Source: an archaeon
GTDB taxonomy: Archaea; Thermoproteota; Nitrososphaeria; Nitrososphaerales; UBA183
Length of the DNA stretch: 64,000 bases
Assembly: GCA_021828185.1 (NCBI GenBank)
Contig: JAKASI010000004.1
Coordinates: forward strand, 1 to 64,000
Direction: 5' to 3'
Part shown: positions 51,001 through 59,430 of the stretch, one piece after another
Numbering within the stretch: the first letter of the stretch is position 1
Layout: the number at the start of each line of letters is the position of its first letter
Translations under genes and position numbers: made by a program
The notes under the pieces: generated by a model
Databases searched by the model: none
What the model was told of the DNA's origin: nothing
Seen by the model: only the letters and a program-made list of their open reading frames with translations

Positions 51001-51444
51001 GGGACCAAGGTCGGCAGGCTCAGCCCGCCCGTCCCCGTCATCTCCGTCTCGGGCCTTTCGCAGCCCCTCACAGGGAACACCGGGTTCACCGTCCAGGTCT
51101 CCGGGGCCCTGCTGAATGACAGCTCGCTTTCGGCCGCAGTCGACGGGGCTCCCATCAGCGTCACGTCCGCCGCGTCCTCGTCTGGGCTGACGGCCCGCGG
51201 GACGGTGAACATCGGGTCGCTCCCGGACGGAGTCCACACCCTGATGCTCACTGCCACCCAGTCTGACGGCCAGTCTTCGACACTCACGACCTACTTCAGC
51301 GTCAGCACCCAGGCCGGGACCATAGCCAGCCTTGCCTACCTGGTCTTCGGGGTCGCCGCCCTGGCGATCGTCTCCCTAGTCGCCGCGGTGTTGGCGCTCA
51401 GGAGGAAGCCGGCAGTGGGCGCCGTGCCGACCCCTCAGGTTTAA
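48022..51444 (+). CDS. Giant secreted sedolisin with Ig-like repeats and C-terminal membrane anchor
   Basis: About 1140 residues. Signal peptide (MKSTRPASRVVALLAVTLLA), S53 catalytic domain to about 465 with SETALDVEAAHAMAP, SSSGDYGAF and IGGTSLSSPLWAG, then several beta-sandwich modules (for example PGESFNISATVTGPSGASV). A short beta-helix-like stretch of LxIxNSxVxLxNS repeats lies at about 955-1000. A terminal TM helix (AYLVFGVAALAIVSLVAAVLAL) is followed by RRKP. TTG 48022 fits a TATA (CTTATACT, 47991-47998) 27 nt ahead; ATG 48007 and ATG 47986 are in frame. Probably digests protein at the cell surface, feeding the dpp importer. Confidence 0.92.
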   Translation: MKSTRPASRVVALLAVTLLAFQAVPAFALLASAPQQVQPTTSSGARAATFTPDYLILGQLRGTTVDQSSRPRSAMLPQNFQYAATYYGARALQSAYGADSLISSGYGGRGETIAIIDAYGDPTIYQDLATFDREFGLPNLNLTVIPVGPYEPSLGIASGWDSETALDVEAAHAMAPYAHVNLIIGANASNALFEAIKLVVTHRLGNVVSMSWGIGENSFGESGWSASGFLNYPYVEYWLQRGAEEGITFFSSSGDYGAFDGTTEVTAPYPADSPFVTAVGGTTLFLTPHIEVSSYFNSTATYQGEEAWSVSPQYVGPQGVSSGGGYSAIFPQPYYQAGVASSKMRSAPDVAADANPYTGFIVVIGGSSFVIGGTSLSSPLWAGMAADMDQFVGRSLGNLNPYLYAIYGNKAEYNRDFHQVTYGFNGAYQAGPGYNLVTGMGSPNLPNLAADIRAQVQGLNVKVSTSAGPSSAAPTQYVPGESFNISATVTGPSGASVASGTFTADIEGPSGVIATVPLSFTGSWTGTHRISASDPPGQWTITVSGSSGSLSGHGMAEVTVGDSIGILGPLPYPFGTAVTPGVSFDIQTSAGTAGGAPINNATLTAQLIYGGTTVTSVPLTPLGVGAYAASVTLAPSQPQGTYTVLVSGPSFAPATMYLYVGEQVTGVMITPNDEAIPSASPGQLTTLLAETELASGNGIFTSNVTASIYSLSGTLMASVKLAPAPNTVQFGVFNFFKFQQANFTIPDNLTQGFYRLEFLSSYKSYNSTTAPILGNYTTGFYVGGPNLSYTVANDPVSVYAGQDVSTVAKITDSTRAPVTSGVFLATFIPSGYVYEAYSADSTGLTSVPMVYVSSLGGWYAQYQIPSPLTSANAFTGNTASLQSGPWTIFISGESESASNVVPASSYVNVLPYIYYNETLLDQTSVKSAPLVTVNGDGYSLSGVGATALSIDGLDITLSGVSIGSLVITNSKVTLDNSQIGTLRVSNSTFTTAQGTKVGRLSPPVPVISVSGLSQPLTGNTGFTVQVSGALLNDSSLSAAVDGAPISVTSAASSSGLTARGTVNIGSLPDGVHTLMLTATQSDGQSSTLTTYFSVSTQAGTIASLAYLVFGVAALAIVSLVAAVLALRRKPAVGAVPTPQV

Positions 51445-51474
51445 GTCCCGAACGAATTCTGCTCAGCGGCGAAC

Positions 51475-52170
51475 TTGAAGATCGTCCCCGAGGGCGCGAG
51501 GCTTGACGGAACTTCGCTCGTCGCCGGGTTCCACGGCATCGGAGCGACGGGGTACTGGACCGTGAAGTTCCTCATCACAGAGCTGAAGGCGCAGCGGAAG
51601 CTATTCATCGACTACGAGAACGCGCCGGCGGTCGCGTCCCAGGCCGACGGGAGGATCTCCACCCCCTATGAGGTCTTCGTCGCGAGAGACCTCTCCCTCC
51701 TGAAGGCGGAGGTGTCCCCCGTGCGGGACAGGGAGAACGAGTTCTACAGGCAGCTGGCGGACTGGATCATGTCCTCGGGGGTGAAGGAGGTGGCGCTGGT
51801 CGGAGGGCTCGACGAGGCTCTGAGGACCGACGACAGCAGGTACAAGGTGGCCATGACGAGCGCCTTCGCCTCGGGGGGCGGCCTCCCGTCGGAGCCGGTC
51901 TTCGAGGAGGACAGGGTGATAGTGGGGCCCGTGGCCTCCCTCCTCAACACGTTCGAGATGCACTCCTTCCCTGCCCTGGCCGTGCTTGCCTACTCCAACA
52001 CGGAGAGGGTGGACCCGCGCGCTGCCGCCTCGGCGGTGGACTTCCTGTCCAGGAGGTACCACTTCGAAGCCAACACCCTGCCGTTGATCAAGGGGGCCGA
52101 GGTCATCGAGGGCGAGCTGAAGATGATCGAGGAGAAGGAGAAGCGCCCCGCCGGGTCTGTGTACTCCTGA
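51475..52170 (+). CDS. PAC2-family protein (proteasome assembly chaperone-like)
   Basis: 231 residues of the PAC2/PbaA family: VAGFHGIGATGYWTVKFLI at the N-terminus, later ALVGGLDEAL and GPVASLLNTFEMHSFPALAVLAYS. Archaeal members assist multimeric assemblies, some linked to proteasomes. TTG 51475 start; TTTAAG at 51440-51445 is about 32 nt upstream. Its end overlaps arcTGT by 68 nt. Confidence 0.88.
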   Translation: MKIVPEGARLDGTSLVAGFHGIGATGYWTVKFLITELKAQRKLFIDYENAPAVASQADGRISTPYEVFVARDLSLLKAEVSPVRDRENEFYRQLADWIMSSGVKEVALVGGLDEALRTDDSRYKVAMTSAFASGGGLPSEPVFEEDRVIVGPVASLLNTFEMHSFPALAVLAYSNTERVDPRAAASAVDFLSRRYHFEANTLPLIKGAEVIEGELKMIEEKEKRPAGSVYS

Positions 52171-53596
52171 CTCTCGCAGGGCGCCTGCTCCTCCTGGCGG
52201 TTACCTTCCTGTACCCCATTAGTCTTAGCCTTCGTTTCGCCTCGGCCTCTCCGACCGGTCTTTCGAGGAGAGCCGACTCCGTCTGGTTGAATGGGTACTG
52301 GAACTCGAGTTCGACCGGATACAACCCCAGACTAGGGTGGACCCTGTAGAGGTCTGCGCCGCCGTGGCGTCCCCTTCTCCCCGGCCTCTCAGGGTCCCCT
52401 TCGACGATCTCGGCATCCCTCGACGACCTCGACGTCGCGTTTGATAGCCGTGCGGCAGCCATCCGCAGCTCGGGCCGGAGGAGGTCTTCCTTCGTCCTCA
52501 CGAAGAGCCCCTTCTCCTTCAGCGCCGGGGTCCCGACAGAAAGGTCCTCGGAGTGCTTCGCGAGTTCGAGGAAGGCCTCCCTCAGGCGCGGGTGGGCCAT
52601 GGACTTCTCCTCGACGAGGTCCCACAGCCTCCCCTCCGATATGGCCTCCTTGCAGGATTCGAGCTCTTCCCTCAGGACGAAGAGGTTGTGCATCGAAAGC
52701 CGCCTCGTCCTCTCGTTGCGGTCGAGCTCGAGGAGGCCGCTGACAGTGGTCTTCGTGCACACGGGGCAGCTGCAGGGGAGGTACTTCATCGCCTGAAGGG
52801 TGGAGACCCCTCTCCGGGTCATGTACCGTCCCGTCCTCGCGAAGATGACGTAGCTGGCAGAGTCGAAGGTGTCGCACCCGAGTGCGACCGCCAGGGCCAT
52901 CGTGAGCGGGTGGCCAGCCCCGAAGAGGTGAAGGGGAGTCGCGTAGGGGATGGCCCTGCGGGCTGCCACTATCATCCCAACCAGGTCTGCGAACATGTAG
53001 TTCTCCATCACCTGCACAGGGCTCCCGAGGGCCAGGAACTCGAACCCGGAAGCGACCATGGACTTCGCCGACTTCCTCACCAGGTCCCCGTAGAGTCCTC
53101 CCTGGATGGGCCCCACCCAGACGGTCTCCCTGCCTCCGAACTCCTTCAATGTGGCCCTGGCGTTCGTCAGGCTATACTCCACGGTCTCCAGCGCCCGTGC
53201 TCTCGTCTGCGGATATCCGGTCGGCCTGTCGAGGGTCACGGCGAGGTCTGTCCCGATGTCCGCCTGGAACCTGGCGACGTCCCCGTAGCCTATTTCGAGG
53301 TCGCCGTACTCCAGGACCTGGTATCCGCCCGAGTCGGTGATGAACATGCCGTCGAACCCGAGGAGGTCGTGAATCCCCTTCTCGAGCGCCTCCTCCTTCC
53401 GCCTCGAGTGGATGATGTAGGAGTTGGTCATCAGCCCGGGATACCCCATGGCCCTGAGGTCCGCGGTGGGGACGATCTGGCTCACCGGGTGTATCACCGG
53501 AAACATGTACGGGGTCTCGAGGGCCCTCCTCCCCACCTTGAGGGTCCCCACCCTTCCGAGAAGGTCAGATTCTCTGACTTCGAACGAGAGCCCCAA
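52103..53596 (-). CDS. tgtA: Archaeosine tRNA-guanine transglycosylase
   Basis: Exchanges G15 of tRNA for preQ0 on the way to archaeosine. 497 residues: ITDSGGYQVLEYG, QGGLYGDL and CDTFDSASYVIFARTGRY (catalytic Asp region), then zinc ligands CSCPVC and a downstream His (MHNLF). TTG 53596 was chosen: it opens the conserved GLSFEV segment and lies about 29 nt after a TATA (GCTTATAGC, 53629-53621). The frame up to 53821 is not conserved in character. A full C-terminal PUA domain is not evident; the tail is short and Arg-rich. Confidence 0.93.
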   Translation of the reverse strand: MGLSFEVRESDLLGRVGTLKVGRRALETPYMFPVIHPVSQIVPTADLRAMGYPGLMTNSYIIHSRRKEEALEKGIHDLLGFDGMFITDSGGYQVLEYGDLEIGYGDVARFQADIGTDLAVTLDRPTGYPQTRARALETVEYSLTNARATLKEFGGRETVWVGPIQGGLYGDLVRKSAKSMVASGFEFLALGSPVQVMENYMFADLVGMIVAARRAIPYATPLHLFGAGHPLTMALAVALGCDTFDSASYVIFARTGRYMTRRGVSTLQAMKYLPCSCPVCTKTTVSGLLELDRNERTRRLSMHNLFVLREELESCKEAISEGRLWDLVEEKSMAHPRLREAFLELAKHSEDLSVGTPALKEKGLFVRTKEDLLRPELRMAAARLSNATSRSSRDAEIVEGDPERPGRRGRHGGADLYRVHPSLGLYPVELEFQYPFNQTESALLERPVGEAEAKRRLRLMGYRKVTARRSRRPARVRSTQTRRGASPSPRSSSARPR

Positions 53597-53620
53597 GCTC
53601 GGCGCCGCTGCGGAGGGCGC

Positions 53621-53629
53621 GCTATAAGC
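53621..53629 (-). promoter_or_regulatory. TATA box of tgtA
   Basis: Reverse-strand GCTTATAGC is centred 29 nt before the revised TTG start, and argues against the longer open frame that reads through it. Confidence 0.5.
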
Positions 53630-53863
53630 TCTGACAAATCTGGGCAGATGCGGGTCAATACCCTCCTGCTGGGCCGGCCTGGGTTCGTCGCTTCTTTCCA
53701 CCCTGCCCCGCCCCTGCTTCAGGGGACGGACAGGCCCTCGTCTTCTTCGGTCCTTGGCCAGACTCGTCTCGTGGCCGTGGAGACCTAGGGTCGAGAGGCT
53801 AAAATTCGCAGTTGTGGGCATAGACTAATTTAATCCCCCATGTGAAGACCCCACCGCAGCGCC

Positions 53864-54604
53864 ATGAGCAGGGTAGCAGACGTGAAGACGCGCATTTCTT
53901 CGGTGGAGCTCCTGGCCACCCTGAAGAAGAGCTACAGCTACAAGGAGCTCTCCGCTGCCCTCGGCCTTTCTGCCCCGATCTTGAGCAGGTATGTCCGCGG
54001 CCACGTCCTCCCGAGCGCCCAGCGGTCGGAGAAGTTCATCGCCACCTTCAGAGAGAAGCTGCTCCGGAAGATGATAATGGACAACGTGAGGGTGAGCCAG
54101 GACGGGTCCTACGACATCAGCGCAGTGGTGTCGAACATGGGGCTGCTCAGGGCCATAGCCAAGGTGGTGTTCAGCGAGTTCAGCGTCGTCCCGGTCGACA
54201 GGGTGATGACCATGGAGGTCGACGGGGTCCCTCTGGCCGCGGAGGTGGCCGGAGAGTTCAACGTCAACCTGGCAGTCGTGAGGGGGGAGAAGGACCTGGG
54301 GGTCGACGAGTTCGTGGAGCAGAAGGCGGTCTATGGCCCGTCTTCGGTGAAGTACCTCTACCTCCCCAAGACTTCGCTGAAGAAGGGAGACCATCTGCTG
54401 GTCGTCGACGACATGGTGAGGTCCGGGACTACCATTGAGGCCCTCGCCAGGATGGCAGAGAAGGGGAAAGCGAAGATAGTCGGTGTGTTCGCGATAGCCT
54501 CCATCGAGCAGGCGATGCCCAGGCTGAAGAGCAGGCTCGGTCTCACCTGCCCCATCGAGTCCCTGGTCACCCTGGAGCAGAAGCAGAGGCGGTACAGCTA
54601 CTGA
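53864..54604 (+). CDS. HTH-phosphoribosyltransferase regulator (PRTase fold)
   Basis: 246 residues. N-terminal helix-turn-helix (about 15-60, SYSYKELSAALGLSAPILSRYVRG) fused to a type I PRTase domain with the PRPP loop LLVVDDMVRSGTT (about 183-195). The combination recalls archaeal GfcR/PurR-like regulators that sense PRPP or nucleobases, but an enzymatic role cannot be excluded. CTAATTTAATC at 53825-53835 is the likely TATA. Overlaps the next gene. Confidence 0.82.
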   Translation: MSRVADVKTRISSVELLATLKKSYSYKELSAALGLSAPILSRYVRGHVLPSAQRSEKFIATFREKLLRKMIMDNVRVSQDGSYDISAVVSNMGLLRAIAKVVFSEFSVVPVDRVMTMEVDGVPLAAEVAGEFNVNLAVVRGEKDLGVDEFVEQKAVYGPSSVKYLYLPKTSLKKGDHLLVVDDMVRSGTTIEALARMAEKGKAKIVGVFAIASIEQAMPRLKSRLGLTCPIESLVTLEQKQRRYSY

Positions 54605-55461
54605 CCCCGGTCACCATCGACGCGGATCTGGTCGCGAAGGCGATTCCCCCCCGGCGGAAGGACGCCCACAAGAGGATGAACGGGACCGTCTGCGTCGTAG
54701 GCGGCAGCAGGCTCTACCACGGCGCCCCGTTCCTCTGCGCCATGGGTGCGATGAGGTCAGGGGTGGACCTCGTCTACGTCGCGGTCCCTGCCTCGATAGC
54801 CACGGCAGTGAGGTCGCTTTCCCCGGATTTCATAGTGGTGCCCCTCCCCGATTCGAAGCTGACCCGAGGGAACGTCTCGAAACTGATGTCGTGGGTCCCT
54901 GACGTCGACACCTTCGCGGTGGGGCCGGGGCTGGGGGCTCAGAAGCCCGAGTCGGTGGCGCAGGCCCTCAACCAGATGAAGGGGGGTGGCAGGTCGCTGG
55001 TGGTGGACGCCGACGCGCTCCGGAGCCAGGTCCTTCCGTCGATCAGGAGGACGAAAGCGGTGGTCACTCCGCACGCGGGGGAGTTCGAGAGGCTCTTCGG
55101 CGAGAGACTCCCAGACGACACCGAAGGAAGGGTTAGGTTGGTCGCAACCGAGGCCAAGAAAGCCGGCCTGACCGTGCTCCTGAAGGGCCCGACCGACATC
55201 ATTTCAGACGGCGAAGAGGTCGCAGTCAACGAGACCCACTCTCCTGCCATGACCGTCGGAGGGACGGGTGACGTGCTCACCGGCGTGACTGCAGGGTTGC
55301 TGGCGAAGAAGGTCCCCCCCTACGAAGCTGCATGTGCGGCTGCCTACGTCAACGGGGCAGCCGGTGTCGAGGCTGCGAAGGAGTTCGGGATGCACATCAC
55401 GCCCTCGGATGTTGCAAGCAAGGTTGCAGGCGTCATGAAGCGCTTCGACAGAATATCGTGA
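54601..55461 (+). CDS. nnrD: ADP-dependent NAD(P)H-hydrate dehydratase
   Basis: Repairs hydrated NAD(P)H. Ribokinase-like fold with CVVGGSRLYHGAPFLCA near the N-terminus, VVDADAL, VVTPHAGEF and the nucleotide motif GGTGDVLTG. The frame upstream of ATG 54676 encodes the typical N-terminus (VTIDADLVAKAIPPRRKDAHK), so translation probably begins at CTG 54601, overlapping the previous stop; no ATG/GTG/TTG is available there. ATG 54676 is the conservative alternative. The usual epimerase domain (NnrE) is not attached. Confidence 0.88.
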   Translation: MTPVTIDADLVAKAIPPRRKDAHKRMNGTVCVVGGSRLYHGAPFLCAMGAMRSGVDLVYVAVPASIATAVRSLSPDFIVVPLPDSKLTRGNVSKLMSWVPDVDTFAVGPGLGAQKPESVAQALNQMKGGGRSLVVDADALRSQVLPSIRRTKAVVTPHAGEFERLFGERLPDDTEGRVRLVATEAKKAGLTVLLKGPTDIISDGEEVAVNETHSPAMTVGGTGDVLTGVTAGLLAKKVPPYEAACAAAYVNGAAGVEAAKEFGMHITPSDVASKVAGVMKRFDRIS

Positions 55462-55733
55462 GCTTCCTTCTCATTGGTTCGGGCCTGGCCTGGGGTGCCT
55501 CATGGAAATGGGCGGCCGCCGGCCCCCGAGTCGCGAGGCCTCCCGTGGCCGCTCCGATACGTCTCCATTGAGCCGCAGTCGAGGGACGCCCCTCCCGTGG
55601 CTGGCACCGAGACCATCATTCTTCTAATGATAGCTAACAATTAATAAAATTCTCGCAGTATTCCGAGTCTATATTTCATATCCTCACGACTTATTATCTG
55701 AAGGTTATATAGGAGTGCCCGCGGACGAAGAAA
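55462..55733. other. Intergenic region with ftsZ promoter
   Basis: A GC-rich first half (to about 55610) with no gene seen, then an unusually AT-rich 100 bp. GGTTATATAGG at 55703-55713 is a strong TATA box centred about 26 nt before ATG 55734. The extra A/T tracts upstream suggest a strong or regulated promoter. Confidence 0.55.
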
Positions 55734-56786
55734 ATGTCAGCACAAGCATCAACACAAGACTTTCTCGAGGCAGAACGAATCGAAGCAGCCATGCGCATGG
55801 CCAGGCCTAACGTCTCGGTCGTTGGGCTCGGCGGTGCAGGCAGCAATATCGTGTCTTGGATAAAGCAGCGGGGGCTGGCGGGCGGAAAGCTCGTCGCGGC
55901 CAACACAGACGCTGCTCACCTCAGCATAACAAAGGCGGACAGGCGCATCCTGATGGGGGAGAAGCTCACCCACGGACAGGGGGCGGGCGGGTACCCCGAC
56001 AAGGGCGCCGAGGCCGCCAGGGGCTCCCTGGAGGACGTAGCCAAGGAGATCAACGGCTCCAACATCGTCTTCCTGTGCGCTGGGCTTGGAGGCGGCACGG
56101 GGACGGGCGCAGCTCGAGTCTACTCGGAGACCCTCAGGGCTCCGGGAAGGCTGGTGATAGGCGTCGTCACCCTGCCCTTCGCGGTCGAGCGTTACAGATA
56201 CGAGAACGCGAAGAAGGGGCTCCAAAGAATGCGCAACCACTGCGACACGGTCGTAGCCATCGATAACAGCAAACTGGCGAGGGTCGCCGGCGATCTCCCG
56301 CTCCAGGACGCGCTTGGAGTGGCGAACGAGCTAGTAGGGCAGTTCGTCAAGGGGATAACGGAGACCATCACCACGGCTAGTCTGATCAACATCGACTACG
56401 CAGACCTGCGCGCCATAATGGAGCGGAAGGGCCTCGCGGCCATAGGGGTCGGGTACGCCGAGGGCGAGGACAGGGTCGAGCGGGCGGTGAGACAGGCCAT
56501 CGAGGGTCAGCTGCTTGACATCAAGGACATCACAAGAGCGCAAGGGGCTTTGATTCACGTGACCGGAGGGCACGACATCACCCTGGAAGAAGTGACCAAG
56601 GCGGGGGAACTCGTCACGAAGTCACTCCCTCCAAAGGCGAAGGTCGTGTGGGGTGCCAGGGTCGATCCGACTATGGACGGGCATGCGAGGGTAATGGTCG
56701 TCCTGACGGGGATCGAGAGTACCTTCCTTTCCGAGAACGGTTCGCGTTTTGTCTTGGGACCGCTGAAGTTGGGAACGGCGAACTAG
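55734..56786 (+). CDS. ftsZ: FtsZ-family tubulin-like GTPase
   Basis: 350 residues. VVGLGGAGSNIV near 29-40, tubulin signature GGGTGTG (119-125) and a T7-loop segment NIDYADLRAIM with the catalytic-type Asp. So both GTP binding and polymer-coupled hydrolysis look intact. The N-terminal extension is short and the C-terminus ends soon after the core, without an obvious bacterial-type membrane-adaptor tail. Monocistronic with strong promoter and T-rich terminator. Coexistence with the Cdv genes at 24-27 kb raises the question of which system divides the cell. Confidence 0.94.
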   Translation: MSAQASTQDFLEAERIEAAMRMARPNVSVVGLGGAGSNIVSWIKQRGLAGGKLVAANTDAAHLSITKADRRILMGEKLTHGQGAGGYPDKGAEAARGSLEDVAKEINGSNIVFLCAGLGGGTGTGAARVYSETLRAPGRLVIGVVTLPFAVERYRYENAKKGLQRMRNHCDTVVAIDNSKLARVAGDLPLQDALGVANELVGQFVKGITETITTASLINIDYADLRAIMERKGLAAIGVGYAEGEDRVERAVRQAIEGQLLDIKDITRAQGALIHVTGGHDITLEEVTKAGELVTKSLPPKAKVVWGARVDPTMDGHARVMVVLTGIESTFLSENGSRFVLGPLKLGTAN

Positions 56787-56805
56787 TCGGCTAGTCCGCC
56801 TTCCT

Positions 56806-56819
56806 TCCTCTTTTTTTTG
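56806..56819 (+). terminator. T-rich terminator after ftsZ
   Basis: CCTCTTTTTTTTG begins 20 nt after the ftsZ stop; poly-T tracts are the usual archaeal termination signal. Confidence 0.55.
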
Positions 56820-56965
56820 AATCGCGACGACTGGCCTCCATGGATGAGGTTGACCGTCCGGGAAACCGCATGGACCGCAGGAGAGGAAGCGGCCTTGATA
56901 CGCGGAGCAGAAGGCCGTGCGGGATCGTCCGCGCGGAGCGAATCGGGTCACCATGCCGGACCAGG

Positions 56966-57667
56966 TCAGTGGTCGACGTAGAAGAGCGAAAAGGTGCAAC
57001 TGACCGGCGACAGGCCCACGTTCTGGAACGAGAACGAAAACGACGTCGCGTTCACGTTTTCATAGTCGGAACGGACTGTCGCCTTGCTGGTCGAGTCGAG
57101 GAGGATGTAGTAGACGAAGGTGGGGCTCGAAGACTGGATGCTGTCCCCCGGACTCGTGCAGCCGGTGGGGGAGACGAATGCGAGGGTGCCGGCCTGTCCG
57201 GGGCTCTGGCTCGTGATTTGCACGGTGGTGCCCGGTGCTACCGTCACCGTATTGTTGACGAAGTAGGGATGGATCGTGACGCTCCCTGCCGCCCCCTCGA
57301 CCACCGAAAGCTCAAGGCTTAGGAAGGCGGACTGGTTCTCGAGCCGTGCCACCTGGCCAACCAGCGACGCAATCTCGGAACCTGATGCGCTCTGGCTCTG
57401 CGTGAGCCCGGTTATCTGCTGGTTCAACAGGGTGATGTTGCCATTCAGCTCGAAGATCTTGAGCTGCAGTTCCAGCGCGGTGAAGTTCTGCACCAGCATC
57501 TGCGCCCTCAGATGAAGTATCTCCTGGTCCTTGGTGAGCAGGTCTGCGCTCGACGAGTAGTAGTAGGTGACCGAGACGGCCGAGACGATCACAAGGACGA
57601 CCGTGGCAGCGGTGAAGCCCACGAGATACGACCGCTGCGGCTTCTGGGTCAAGTCAGCCGGCGGCAT
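56966..57667 (-). CDS. Membrane-anchored coiled-coil extracellular protein
   Basis: About 233 residues. Short cytoplasmic N-terminus, one TM helix (YLVGFTAATVVLVIVSAVSV), a coiled-coil segment (about 45-120, leucine-rich QLKIFELNGNITLLNQQIT), then a beta-rich domain with two Cys near the end (GCTSP, SCTFS). ATG 57667 is used; TTG 57652 better fits the TATA GAATATATCG (57687-57678). Function unknown. The frame upstream of 57667 looks non-coding. Confidence 0.65.
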   Translation of the reverse strand: MPPADLTQKPQRSYLVGFTAATVVLVIVSAVSVTYYYSSSADLLTKDQEILHLRAQMLVQNFTALELQLKIFELNGNITLLNQQITGLTQSQSASGSEIASLVGQVARLENQSAFLSLELSVVEGAAGSVTIHPYFVNNTVTVAPGTTVQITSQSPGQAGTLAFVSPTGCTSPGDSIQSSSPTFVYYILLDSTSKATVRSDYENVNATSFSFSFQNVGLSPVSCTFSLFYVDH

Positions 57668-57766
57668 TCGTCGACCCGATATATTCCTAACCTCACGAAC
57701 GGGCCCGCACGAGGACGGGTCAGCAAATGGCACAAAAACCAGTGGGTGGACCCTCAACGGCAGGCA

Positions 57767-58450
57767 ATGAAGCAAAGGCGGCCGGGTCTCCAGCACAAGT
57801 GGGCTTACATCGTCAACTCGCTACAGGAGATAGTCCCCTCCTATGAGGAGGCTTCCAGCAGGATATCCCTCTTCGCCGACAGGAGGATGCGCCGCGAGGC
57901 GGTCTCCTTCGCCGTGAGGAAGGGGGACCTGGTCCTGGACCTCGGGGCCGGCCCGGGGACCATGTCAAAGGTCGTCGCCAGGCTGGGCGGGGACCCGGTC
58001 CTCCTCGACGCGTCTCGTGTGATGCTGAAGGCGTCCGGGTTCCCCAACGCGGTCCAGGCGATCTTCGAGCACCTGCCGTTCCGGGAAGGGGTGTTCGACG
58101 GAGCGGTGTCGGGGTTCGCGGTCAGGGACGCCCACGACCTCCCCGTCACCCTCGCCCAGCTCAGACGCGTCCTGAAGCCCCGGGGGCGCTTCGCCATCTG
58201 CGACCTGGGGAAGCCCGACGACCCCGTCAAGGCCCTTGCTGTCGCGATGTACCTCAGGACCATCCCCCCCATAATCGGGGCCGCTTCGACGGGGAGGGTA
58301 GGGCTCAAGTACGGCTCCCTCTTCGACACCTACAATCTGGTCTTCCACAACTCGGAGCTGACTGCCATCCTCTCGAAGTTCATCGGGAAGACGTCCATCC
58401 ACGAGACCCAGATGGGGGGGTCGATAGTCGTGACGTCGACAAAGAACTAG
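57767..58450 (+). CDS. Class I SAM-dependent methyltransferase (UbiE/MenG-like)
   Basis: About 227 residues. SAM-binding motif VLDLGAGPGTMSKVV, then LLDASRVML, and late motifs AVSGFAVRDAHD and LKPRGRFAICDLGKP typical of UbiE/MenG quinone methyltransferases. A quinone substrate would suit the aerobic chain but is inferred. ATG 57767 is selected; GTG 57746 is in frame. Overlaps the convergent DHH gene by 4 nt. Confidence 0.85.
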   Translation: MKQRRPGLQHKWAYIVNSLQEIVPSYEEASSRISLFADRRMRREAVSFAVRKGDLVLDLGAGPGTMSKVVARLGGDPVLLDASRVMLKASGFPNAVQAIFEHLPFREGVFDGAVSGFAVRDAHDLPVTLAQLRRVLKPRGRFAICDLGKPDDPVKALAVAMYLRTIPPIIGAASTGRVGLKYGSLFDTYNLVFHNSELTAILSKFIGKTSIHETQMGGSIVVTSTKN

Positions 58451-59403
58451 GATTTCTTCACGAGCGCCGAGATCATCTCGTCCATCTTGGACGCGGGTAT
58501 CCTGCACCCCGCCGCCCTTCTGTGCCCTCCGCCGCTCCCCCCCAGTCTCGCGGCAATCCTACCTATCGTCCGTCCCAGGTGGACCTTGGAGTCGCTGACC
58601 GAGCGGAGGCTCACCTCGTACCAGCCGGGCTGGTTCTGCTTCAGCGCGACCCCGACCCTGACGTCGAACGCTCCGAGGAGCACCTTGGACACTATGCTCG
58701 TCGAATAGCGCTCGACCACCATGTACGCCAGCCGACCCACCTTCGTCCCTCCCGCCTTCACCTCCTCGCCGAGAGATGCCTCCTTCGCAACCTGGGCCAG
58801 AGCCGACCCGGGGACCCCCCCGATCTCGTGGGGGATCTTCATCTTCGCCAGCTCCCCGACCAGCATCTCGGGATACCCCTCTTCGTCCGAGTGGTTCCCC
58901 AGGGCGAACGAGAGCATCGTCGCCTCGAGCAGGACGAAGTGCCTCTCGGTCCTCTCCATCATCTTCTTCGCTATCGGCGAATCGTCCATGTAGTCGGTCA
59001 CGGCCCCGCAGAGGGCCATCAGCCTCGCCCGCTCGGGGAGGACGTCCTTGAACGTCTCATAGGTCAAGATGCTCGCGCACTCCTTCACGTTGTGCACCAG
59101 CTGGATTCCGGTCCGCTTCAGCTTGCGCCTGGCCTCGTCGGACATGAAGTGGTGGTCGATGTAGGTGACCTTGGCGCTGGCCGAAATCCGCCGGATCTCC
59201 GCCAGGAACTGCGGGAAGTCCGCGCTATCCGCACCGAGGTCGCTTATGACCACCCGTTCCGCGTCGCCCGGGATGCGCCGCAGGGTCTCTATCATGTCGT
59301 CGTAGTCCGTGAGCAGGATCTGCCCCCCGGTGGCGGCCACCGCGAGGGATCCGGAACCGAGGCCGTCGACGTCCTTGCGGTGGGACAGACAGTAGGCCTT
59401 CAA
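58447..59403 (-). CDS. DHH-family phosphoesterase
   Basis: 318 residues. RKDVDGLGSG and ISDLGADS with IDHHFMSD form the DHH metal site, and the C-terminal DHHA1 domain ends with GGSGGGHRRAAG. Such enzymes cleave nanoRNA, cyclic dinucleotides or pAp; this one's substrate is not evident. ATG 59403. Confidence 0.92.
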   Translation of the reverse strand: MKAYCLSHRKDVDGLGSGSLAVAATGGQILLTDYDDMIETLRRIPGDAERVVISDLGADSADFPQFLAEIRRISASAKVTYIDHHFMSDEARRKLKRTGIQLVHNVKECASILTYETFKDVLPERARLMALCGAVTDYMDDSPIAKKMMERTERHFVLLEATMLSFALGNHSDEEGYPEMLVGELAKMKIPHEIGGVPGSALAQVAKEASLGEEVKAGGTKVGRLAYMVVERYSTSIVSKVLLGAFDVRVGVALKQNQPGWYEVSLRSVSDSKVHLGRTIGRIAARLGGSGGGHRRAAGCRIPASKMDEMISALVKKS

Positions 59404-59430
59404 CGTTCGGCGCCGACCCGGTGCCTGATT

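Noticed and set aside
49400..51400. Tandem beta-module repeats of the giant sedolisin as DNA repeats or CRISPR
   Set aside because: Repetition is at protein-fold level only; no nucleotide direct repeats with spacers. No CRISPR array was seen anywhere in the window.
53597..53821. N-terminal extension of arcTGT
   Set aside because: Reads through a TATA box 29 nt ahead of TTG 53596 and shows no conserved character.
57512..57766. N-terminal extension of the methyltransferase
   Set aside because: Overlaps the divergent coiled-coil gene and the shared promoter; low-complexity, non-conserved residues.
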